Assembly: GCA_020718925.1 (NCBI GenBank)
Contig: DYRC01000285.1
Location: forward strand, 1 to 5,149
DNA: 5,149 bases
From: Desulfonema limicola
GTDB taxonomy: Bacteria; Desulfobacterota; Desulfobacteria; Desulfobacterales; DYRC01
Direction: 5' to 3'
Shown: piece after piece, positions 1-5,149 of the stretch
How positions within the stretch are numbered: the stretch's first letter is position 1
Layout: each line of letters begins with the position of its first letter
Translations under genes and position numbers: made by a program
Notes under the pieces: model-generated
The model's database searches: none
What the model was told of the DNA's origin: nothing
The model's input: the letters and a program-made list of their open reading frames with translations, nothing else

Positions 1-3000
1 GATTTGACCTTGGGTTCCCCTTTCTTTCGCTCGGCAATACCTTTTGCAGCAGCCAGCGCGGCAGCGGCAGTGGTAATGTATAAGACCTTGTATCGGATTG
101 CCGATTTTCGGATGTAGGAATCGTCATCAAGGCTCTCTTTTCCGCTCGGAGTATTGATAACAAGTTGAATTTCATTGTTTTTAATGGCATCAGAAATATC
201 CGGTCTGCCATACCCCAGCTTGGAAATCAGATCGGTCTCAATGCCGTGTTCTTTCAGGAAAAGATGCGTCCCCTTGGTGGCAAGGATTCTGAAGCCCATT
301 TCCTTGAAAAGCCTTGCAGGTTCAAGCGATCTGGACTTTTTCTTATCCGAAATGGTGAACAGCACAGTTCCTTGAAGCGGCAGAGAAACTCCGGTTGCTT
401 CCTGAGACTTGAAAAACGCCAGCCCGAAAGAATCCGAAAGCCCCAGCACCTCGCCGGTTGAGCGCATTTCAGGACCCAGAACCGGATCAACTTCCGGGAA
501 CATATTAAAGGGGAAAACCGCTTCTTTCACCCCGAAATGCGGAATCTGTTTCTTTTCCAGTTTCAGATCAGACAGTTTTTTGCCGAGCATGACCTGCGTT
601 GCCAATCTTGCCATCGCAATATTGCAGACCTTTGATACCAAAGGCACAGTGCGGGATGCTCTGGGATTTGCCTCCAGAATATACACCGTGTCATTTGCAA
701 TGGCATACTGAATATTCATCAGCCCTACAACGCCAAGTTCCATCGCAATTTTTCGGGTGTAGTCGCTAATCGTGTCAATATGCTTGACAGGAATGCTGAC
801 CGGCGGAATCACGCAGGAAGAGTCGCCGGAGTGAACACCGGCAAGCTCAATATGCTCCATCACCGCAGGCACAAACGCATCCGTTCCGTCAGCAATGGCA
901 TCTGCTTCTGCTTCAATGGCAATTTCTAAAAATTTGTCAATCAGCACCGGACGTTCCGGCGATAATTCAACCGCAGCAGCCATGTATTGCCGCATCATCT
1001 CCTCATCCTGAACAATTTCCATTGCACGCCCTCCCAGCACATAAGAGGGGCGAACCATAAGCGGATAACCGATGTCTTTTCCGATGTTTAACGCTTCTTC
1101 AATGGTGATTGCCATGCCGGATTTGGGCTGGGGGATTCCCATTTTCCGCATAACATGCCGGAACCGATCCCGATCTTCTGCAAGATCAATGGTTTCAGGA
1201 GAGGTGCCGAGAATCTTAACCCCTGCTTCAGCCAATTCTCTGGCAATGTTTAACGGCGTCTGTCCGCCAAATTGGACGATAACGCCTTGGGGTTTTTCTT
1301 TTTCATAGATGCTGAGAACATCTTCTACGGTCAGCGGCTCAAAATAAAGTTTATCTGAGGTGTCATAATCGGTTGACACGGTTTCCGGGTTACAGTTCAC
1401 CATGATGGATTCATACCCTTCATCCCGGATGGCAAATGCCGCATGAACGCAACAGTAGTCAAATTCAATGCCCTGACCGATGCGGTTCGGACCGCCGCCC
1501 AGAACCATGATTTTTTTCCGGTTTGAAACCTTGACCGTATCCTGCCCATTATAGGTGGAATAATAATAAGCCGCATTATCCACGCCGCTGACCGGAACCG
1601 CATCCCATGCCTCATTCATGCCTAGCAATATCCGCTTTTCCCGAATAGCTTTTTCAGGCACATTCAGAATTTTGCTCAGATATTTGTCTGCAAAACCGTC
1701 TTTTTTGGCACGAATCAGCAGATCATCCGGCGGTATGCTTCCTTTGTATTTCAGAAGGGTTTCCTCAAATACCACCAGTTCTTTCATCTGCCCGATAAAC
1801 CAGGGTTTGATGTGAGTTTTATCGAAAAGTTCCTGAACATCCGCGCCTTTTCGGAGTGCTTCATACATGATAAACTGGCGTTCGCTGGAGGGTTCGTTGA
1901 GCATCGCCATGAGTTTTTCCAGCGGCATCGCGTTGAAGTTTTTGGCAAATCCAAGCCCGTAACGCCCGTTTTCCAAAGAACGGATCGCTTTCTGAAACGC
2001 TTCTTTGTAGGTTTTGCCGATGCTCATCACTTCGCCGACCGCACGCATCTGAGTCCCGAGTTTGTCCTCAACGCCCTTGAATTTTTCAAACGCCCATCGG
2101 GAAAACTTCACCACCACATAATCACCGGACGGGGTGTATTTTTCAAGCGTTCCGTCTCGCCAATAGGGAATTTCATCCAGCGTCAGCCCGCCTGCCAGAA
2201 GCGAGGACACATACGCAATCGGAAATCCGGTGGCTTTGGAGGCAAGCGCGGAGGAGCGGGATGTGCGGGGATTGATTTCAATCACGACCACGCGCCCGGT
2301 TTTCGGGTCATGGGCAAACTGAATATTGGTTCCGCCGATGACTTCGATTGCCTCAACAATCTTATACGAGTAATCCTGAAGAGTTTTCTGTAATTCGGGA
2401 GTAATGGTCAGCATAGGCGCGGTGCAGTAAGAGTCGCCGGTATGAACGCCCATGGCATCCACATTTTCGATAAAACAGACGGTTATCATCTGATTTTTCG
2501 CATCCCGCACCACCTCAAGTTCCAATTCTTCCCAACCCAGCACAGATTCTTCCACCAAAATCTGATGGATGATGCTGGCTGCAAGACCTCTTGCCGCAAT
2601 AGTGCGGAGTTCTTCGATATTATACACCAGACCGCCGCCGGTTCCGCCCATCGTGTATGCGGGACGAATCACCACCGGATAGCCCAGTTCTTCCGCCACT
2701 TTTTCAGCGTCTTTAACGGTATTGACCGCCGTGCTTTTGGGCATATCAATTCCGAGCCGGGTCATGGTTTGTTTAAATGCGGTACGATCCTCGCCCCGCT
2801 CAATCGCATCCATATTTACGCCGATAACCTTGACGTTGTATTTTTCCAGCACTCCGGCTTTTGACAACTCAGATGACAGATTCAGTCCGGTCTGTCCCCC
2901 CAGATTCGGGAGCAGTGCGTCCGGGCGTTCCGCTTCGATGATTTCTGTCATCACTTTGAGATTCAGCGGCTCAATATAGGTTACATCCGCCATGCCGGGG

Positions 3001-3170
3001 TCTGTCATAATCGTTGCCGGATTTGAGTTGACCAGCACAATTTCATATCCCAGCGAACGCAACGCCTTACATGCCTGAGTGCCTGAGTAGTCAAATTCAC
3101 AAGCCTGACCGATCACAATAGGACCGGATCCGATAATCATTACTTTTTTAATATCTTTGCGTTTGGGCAT
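1..3170 (-). CDS. carB: Carbamoyl-phosphate synthetase large subunit CarB (3' end cut off by window edge)
   Basis: CarB makes carbamoyl phosphate from bicarbonate, two ATP and ammonia supplied by the glutaminase subunit CarA, in the cytoplasm, for pyrimidine and arginine synthesis. I translated all 1056 codons and found no stop or frameshift. The protein starts MPKRKDIKKVMIIGSGPIVI and has the usual duplicated layout. The first synthetase half (to about residue 400) has R129, R169 in YPVVIRPAYTMGGTGGG, and Q284/E298/N300 (VIEINPR). An oligomerisation domain follows. The second half begins near LGGGPNRIGQG at 557 and has R667, R707 in YPLMVRPSYVLGGRAM, and Q821/E833/N835 (LEANPR). The methylglyoxal-synthase-like allosteric domain runs from about 930, with T965/T968, K984 and N1006 matching E. 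coli T974/T977, K993 and N1015. E. coli CarB has 1073 residues and this copy ends at ...GEPKVK plus a partial codon, so probably only about 5-15 residues lie outside. The ATG follows AAGGAG at a 5-nt spacing. carA is not directly upstream; a divergent ubiD is there instead. Confidence 0.98.
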   Translation of the reverse strand, partial: MPKRKDIKKVMIIGSGPIVIGQACEFDYSGTQACKALRSLGYEIVLVNSNPATIMTDPGMADVTYIEPLNLKVMTEIIEAERPDALLPNLGGQTGLNLSSELSKAGVLEKYNVKVIGVNMDAIERGEDRTAFKQTMTRLGIDMPKSTAVNTVKDAEKVAEELGYPVVIRPAYTMGGTGGGLVYNIEELRTIAARGLAASIIHQILVEESVLGWEELELEVVRDAKNQMITVCFIENVDAMGVHTGDSYCTAPMLTITPELQKTLQDYSYKIVEAIEVIGGTNIQFAHDPKTGRVVVIEINPRTSRSSALASKATGFPIAYVSSLLAGGLTLDEIPYWRDGTLEKYTPSGDYVVVKFSRWAFEKFKGVEDKLGTQMRAVGEVMSIGKTYKEAFQKAIRSLENGRYGLGFAKNFNAMPLEKLMAMLNEPSSERQFIMYEALRKGADVQELFDKTHIKPWFIGQMKELVVFEETLLKYKGSIPPDDLLIRAKKDGFADKYLSKILNVPEKAIREKRILLGMNEAWDAVPVSGVDNAAYYYSTYNGQDTVKVSNRKKIMVLGGGPNRIGQGIEFDYCCVHAAFAIRDEGYESIMVNCNPETVSTDYDTSDKLYFEPLTVEDVLSIYEKEKPQGVIVQFGGQTPLNIARELAEAGVKILGTSPETIDLAEDRDRFRHVMRKMGIPQPKSGMAITIEEALNIGKDIGYPLMVRPSYVLGGRAMEIVQDEEMMRQYMAAAVELSPERPVLIDKFLEIAIEAEADAIADGTDAFVPAVMEHIELAGVHSGDSSCVIPPVSIPVKHIDTISDYTRKIAMELGVVGLMNIQYAIANDTVYILEANPRASRTVPLVSKVCNIAMARLATQVMLGKKLSDLKLEKKQIPHFGVKEAVFPFNMFPEVDPVLGPEMRSTGEVLGLSDSFGLAFFKSQEATGVSLPLQGTVLFTISDKKKSRSLEPARLFKEMGFRILATKGTHLFLKEHGIETDLISKLGYGRPDISDAIKNNEIQLVINTPSGKESLDDDSYIRKSAIRYKVLYITTAAAALAAAKGIAERKKGEPKVK

Positions 3171-3175
3171 TGTTT

Positions 3176-3181
3176 CTCCTT
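3176..3181 (-). promoter_or_regulatory. Shine-Dalgarno site of carB
   Basis: Read on the minus strand the sequence is AAGGAG, then five bases, then the ATG at 3170-3168. This strong site fixes the carB start. It overlaps by two bases the -35 box proposed for the opposite-strand ubiD promoter. Confidence 0.85.
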
Positions 3182-3208
3182 GTCAGAAATATTTGCACGT
3201 CATATAAT
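3180..3208 (+). promoter_or_regulatory. Candidate sigma-70 promoter for ubiD
   Basis: TTGTCA at 3180-3185 (5 of 6 consensus bases) and a perfect TATAAT at 3203-3208 are separated by exactly 17 bp. Transcription would start near 3215 and give a leader of about 117 nt before the ubiD ATG at 3332. The -35 box overlaps the carB ribosome-binding site, so the carB 5' leader and the ubiD promoter share DNA. The call rests on sequence match only; the region is AT-rich, but both boxes and the spacer fit well. Confidence 0.6.
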
Positions 3209-3281
3209 CCATAATTACGGAGCTTGTAAAGAATCGTTTTAAGAGATGCTAACAATCACTGTAAATATTTAGCGATATAAT
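3187..3281. repeat. Imperfect direct repeat AAATATTT-spacer-ATATAAT, two copies
   Basis: Copy one covers 3187-3208 (AAATATTT, 7 bases, ATATAAT) and copy two 3263-3281 (AAATATTT, 4 bases, ATATAAT). AAATATTT is itself an 8-bp palindrome. The first copy contains the -10 box of the proposed ubiD promoter. The second contains another perfect TATAAT (3276-3281) but has no convincing -35 box. This could be a duplicated regulatory motif or chance in AT-rich DNA. Confidence 0.3.
3201..3230 (-). promoter_or_regulatory. Candidate sigma-70 promoter for carB
   Basis: On the minus strand TTTACA (3230-3225; 5 of 6) is followed after 18 bp by TATATG (3206-3201; 4 of 6). The start site would be near 3194, about 24 nt before the carB ATG, with the Shine-Dalgarno site inside that leader. 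Its -10 box lies on top of the -10 box of the ubiD promoter. It is weaker than the plus-strand promoter. A second possibility is TTGATA (3292-3287) with TAAATA (3270-3265) at 16 bp. No PurR-like site or complete ARG box was seen. Confidence 0.35.
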
Positions 3282-3331
3282 TCAGAGTATCAAGGAAACA
3301 GAATTTCGGAATTAAGCGATGGACAAGCTAT

Positions 3332-5143
3332 ATGACGTATCAAAACCTGAGAGATTTTTTGACCGCATTGGATCAAGCCGGAGAACTGAAACATATCACA
3401 CAGGAAGTTTCTCCGTATCTGGACATCAGCAAATTCACGGACGCTGAATCCAAAAGCAAAGACGGCGGCAAGGGGCTGTTTTTTGAGAACGTGAAAGATT
3501 CTGAATTTCCGGTGGTTACAAATATCTTCGGAAGCATGAAACGAATCTGCATGGCGTTCGGCGTGAAAAACCTTGATGAACCCGCGCACCGAATCCGGGA
3601 ATTTATTGAGTTTAATCCGCCGAAAAATTTCAAAGACATTTTGAATATTCTGCCGATGGCGATCAGCGTTCCTCAATTTTTTCCCCGCATGATGAAATCG
3701 AAAACGCCGCCGTGTCAGGAAGTTGTGATGACCGGCGATAAGATAGATTTATCCACCTTGCCGGTGCTGCATTGCTGGCCCAAAGATGCGGGCAGATTTA
3801 TCACATTGCCGATGGTATTCACCAAAAGCCTTGAAAGCGGCAGGCGCAATGTGGGCATGTATCGGATGCAGATTTTCGACAAAAACACGACCGGAATGCA
3901 CTGGCATATCCATAAAGACGGCTCTCATTATTACACGGAATATTGCCGGGCAAAAAAACGCATGCCGGTGGCAGTGGCAATCGGCGCTGATCCGGCTACG
4001 ATTTTTTCAGCTACCGCGCCCATGCCCAGAGGTGTGGATGAGCTTCTTTTAGCCGGTTTTCTGCGAAAAAAACCGGTGATGCTGACCAAATGCCTCACCA
4101 TTGATATGGAAGTGCCTGCGGAAGCTGAATTTGTGATAGAAGGCTATGTTGATCCGGGAGAGCTTAGGCGAGAGGGTCCTTTCGGGGATCATACCGGCTA
4201 TTATTCGCTCGCTGATGATTATCCGGTCTTTCATGTTACGGCAATTACACATCGCAAAAATCCGATTTACAGTGCAACTCTGGTCGGCAAGCCGCCGATG
4301 GAAGACTGCTATCTGGCAAAAGCTACGGAGCGATTCTTTCTGCCTTTGCTGCAAACCGTGTTTCCTGAAATCAGAGATTACTGGCTGCCGTGGGAAGGCG
4401 TGTTTCATAATATTGTTGCGGTTTCAATTGACAAAGAATATCCGGGACATGCCCAGAAAATTATGAGCGGGCTGTGGGGGCAGGGACAGATGAGTTTCTG
4501 CAAAGCCATTGTGGTGGCGGATAAAGAAGTCAATGTGCAGAATCCCGACGAAATTATTGAAAAACTGCTGCATTCTTTTGATATTTCATCAGATATTACC
4601 CTGACTAAAGGCGTGTTGGATGTGCTGGATCATTCCTCGCCGTTTCCGAATTACGGTCACAAAATCGGCATTGACCTGACCAAGCGATGTCAGGATGAAC
4701 CGCCGAGAACCCCTCCCCCTGCCCCCTCCCCGAAACGGAGAGGGGGGGGCAACAACGTCTCCCCTCTCCTGTCAGAAGAGGGGCTGGGGGAGAGGTCAAT
4801 TCCCGGCGTCATCGCATTCAGAGATTTATTTCCCGAATATTCGGAAAGCATCAACCGGATTTCAGCTTTATCCATAGAAAAGGCTGCGAATCGCGGCGGA
4901 AAAGACTTTGCCGAAGAAATTTTTGCAGCTTCATCGCTGAAGCCGTTCAATATCATTATCCTGTATGACAAAGATATTGATATTCGGGATAATTCACTGA
5001 TTCTATGGAAGTTATTCAACAATACGGATCCGGGGCGGGATATGATATTTCAGGGGCATCAGGTGGTGATTGACGCTTGCAAAAAGGGACCGATGGATGG
5101 ACATGAGCGGGAGTGGCCCGATGATTTGTCGTTTGAAGTGTAA
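3332..5143 (+). CDS. ubiD: UbiD-family prenylated-FMN-dependent decarboxylase, long menaquinone-type, with in-frame repeat insertion
   Basis: UbiD enzymes are cytoplasmic and use prenylated FMN (made by a UbiX partner, not seen here) to decarboxylate aromatic or unsaturated acids, typically a ubiquinone or menaquinone precursor. Family landmarks are CQEVV, then LPVLHCWPKDAGRFITLP, then RNVGMYRMQ with N173 and R178 (matching Fdc1 N168 and R173). Next come WHIHKDG with probable metal ligand H194, PVAVAIGADP, DELLLAGFL with E237, and EGPFGDHTGYY with E281 and D286 (the catalytic acidic pair, Glu-Asp). Further on are KATERFFLPLL, EGVFHN, DVLDHSSPF, and a C-terminal part with NNTDPGRD (563-570) and a final EREWPDDL. 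At 603 residues it is longer than E. coli UbiD (497) and fits the long form annotated as menaquinone biosynthesis decarboxylase. Residues about 460-488 are a GC-rich repeat insertion. MTYQNLRDFL is a normal family start, and the in-frame stop at 3278-3280 excludes a much longer one. The Shine-Dalgarno site is weak. The TAA stop is present. The substrate is inferred, not shown. Confidence 0.93.
   Translation: MTYQNLRDFLTALDQAGELKHITQEVSPYLDISKFTDAESKSKDGGKGLFFENVKDSEFPVVTNIFGSMKRICMAFGVKNLDEPAHRIREFIEFNPPKNFKDILNILPMAISVPQFFPRMMKSKTPPCQEVVMTGDKIDLSTLPVLHCWPKDAGRFITLPMVFTKSLESGRRNVGMYRMQIFDKNTTGMHWHIHKDGSHYYTEYCRAKKRMPVAVAIGADPATIFSATAPMPRGVDELLLAGFLRKKPVMLTKCLTIDMEVPAEAEFVIEGYVDPGELRREGPFGDHTGYYSLADDYPVFHVTAITHRKNPIYSATLVGKPPMEDCYLAKATERFFLPLLQTVFPEIRDYWLPWEGVFHNIVAVSIDKEYPGHAQKIMSGLWGQGQMSFCKAIVVADKEVNVQNPDEIIEKLLHSFDISSDITLTKGVLDVLDHSSPFPNYGHKIGIDLTKRCQDEPPRTPPPAPSPKRRGGGNNVSPLLSEEGLGERSIPGVIAFRDLFPEYSESINRISALSIEKAANRGGKDFAEEIFAASSLKPFNIIILYDKDIDIRDNSLILWKLFNNTDPGRDMIFQGHQVVIDACKKGPMDGHEREWPDDLSFEV
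4710..4731 (-). other. G-quadruplex motif on minus (template) strand
   Basis: The plus strand has four C-runs of 4, 5, 5 and 4 bases separated by T, TG and T. The minus strand is therefore four G-runs with loops of only 1, 2 and 1 nt, a textbook quadruplex pattern. It lies in the left arm of the repeat element, on the template strand for ubiD transcription. Folding is predicted from the pattern only. Confidence 0.6.
4742..4749 (+). repeat. Run of eight G inside ubiD
   Basis: An uninterrupted run of eight G lies within the inserted repeat and encodes the end of the RRGGG stretch (Gly471-Gly473). Such runs can slip in replication. Loss of one G would lead to the TAG at 4875-4877. Gain of one G would lead to the TGA at 4966-4968. 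Both remove the C-terminal part with NNTDPGRD. The window shows the in-frame version. Confidence 0.7.
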
Positions 5144-5149
5144 CTGCTT

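Larger units (their letters stand above)
4701..4808. repeat. GC-rich palindromic repeat element inserted in frame in ubiD
   Basis: The core, about 4709-4795 (87 bp, 29 codons), differs sharply in composition from the rest of the gene. Its ends are imperfect inverted repeats: CCCTCCCCCTGCCCCCTC (4711-4728) against the complement of GAGGGGCTGGGGGAGAGG (4778-4795). Two internal hairpins are visible. One pairs 4722-4732 with 4736-4746 (one mismatch, AAA loop). The other pairs CCCCTCT 4761-4767 with AGAGGGG 4777-4783 (9-nt loop). Outside the core, CGCCGAGAA (4701-4709) and the complement of TTCCCGGCG (4800-4808) match at 8 of 9, so the element may extend to 108 bp (36 codons). Both lengths are multiples of three. 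The encoded residues (Pro/Ser/Arg/Gly/Leu/Glu-rich) have no counterpart in the UbiD family that I know of. The style matches dispersed palindromic repeats such as MITEs or Rickettsia palindromic elements. No transposase is present. The exact borders and family are unknown. Confidence 0.75.

Noticed and set aside
1812..2393. 193-codon open frame on the plus strand
   Set aside because: It lies entirely antisense to the intact, strongly conserved carB frame and its His/Phe-rich translation resembles no family I know. The same applies to the other plus-strand open frames between 165 and 2979.
1..3170. Possible frameshift or pseudogene in carB
   Set aside because: Line-by-line translation showed an uninterrupted frame with all key ATP-site residues in place; only the window edge truncates it.
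3280..3284. Half of an ARG box (TGAAT on the minus strand) upstream of carB
   Set aside because: Only one half-site is present and the second half of the palindrome is absent, so an ArgR site cannot be supported.
3319..3447. ATG at 3319 as an alternative ubiD start or a leader peptide
   Set aside because: It is 13 bases upstream and out of frame with ubiD. Its 42-codon product has no support and only a poor ribosome-binding site.
3290..3676. 128-codon open frame on the minus strand over the start of ubiD
   Set aside because: It is antisense to conserved UbiD sequence, has no recognisable domain, and would span the ubiD leader and start codon. It is best explained as a shadow.
4722..4783. 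Hairpins read as an intrinsic terminator
   Set aside because: No T-run follows either hairpin, and the conserved UbiD sequence continues for over 300 bases afterwards.
4701..4808. CRISPR-like repeat or a complete insertion sequence
   Set aside because: There is a single copy, no regular spacers, and no transposase frame. The inverted ends and short length fit a non-autonomous palindromic repeat better.
4605..5022. Two minus-strand open frames (4605-4799 and 4690-5022) through the GC-rich segment
   Set aside because: They are open because the repeat element lacks stops in these frames. Their flanks are antisense to UbiD coding sequence and there is no plausible start signal.

Overview
The window holds two divergently transcribed housekeeping genes and the short control region between them. 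On the minus strand, from 3170 to the left edge, lies carB, the large subunit of carbamoyl-phosphate synthetase. It is open without interruption for 1056 codons and lacks only its last few residues. On the plus strand, 3332-5143, lies a complete 603-residue UbiD-family decarboxylase. It is the long form that resembles the menaquinone-biosynthesis decarboxylases of anaerobic bacteria. The 161 bp between the two start codons carry a near-consensus sigma-70 promoter for ubiD and a weaker candidate promoter for carB. Their -10 boxes overlap on opposite strands.

The notable feature is in the ubiD gene. At about 4701-4808 an extremely GC-rich, multiply palindromic segment interrupts an otherwise ordinary UbiD sequence without breaking the frame. 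It adds roughly 29-36 low-complexity residues rich in Pro, Gly, Ser and Arg, in a probable linker between the catalytic part and the C-terminal part. It looks like a copy of a dispersed palindromic repeat (MITE- or RPE-like) captured as protein sequence. It also contains four closely spaced C-runs, which form a G-quadruplex motif on the minus strand, and a run of eight G that could slip and truncate the enzyme.

The two genes are not known to work together. CarB makes carbamoyl phosphate for pyrimidines and arginine, with a glutaminase subunit (CarA) that is not next to it here. UbiD-type enzymes use prenylated FMN to decarboxylate an aromatic quinone precursor.

Organism: a bacterium of moderate GC content with Shine-Dalgarno and sigma-70-like signals. 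The long UbiD type and the GC-rich palindromic repeat would fit a Desulfobacterota-like anaerobe. This is an impression from protein style only and has low confidence. No RNA genes, CRISPR arrays, transposase genes or terminators were seen. No gap of 300 bases or more lacks a gene.
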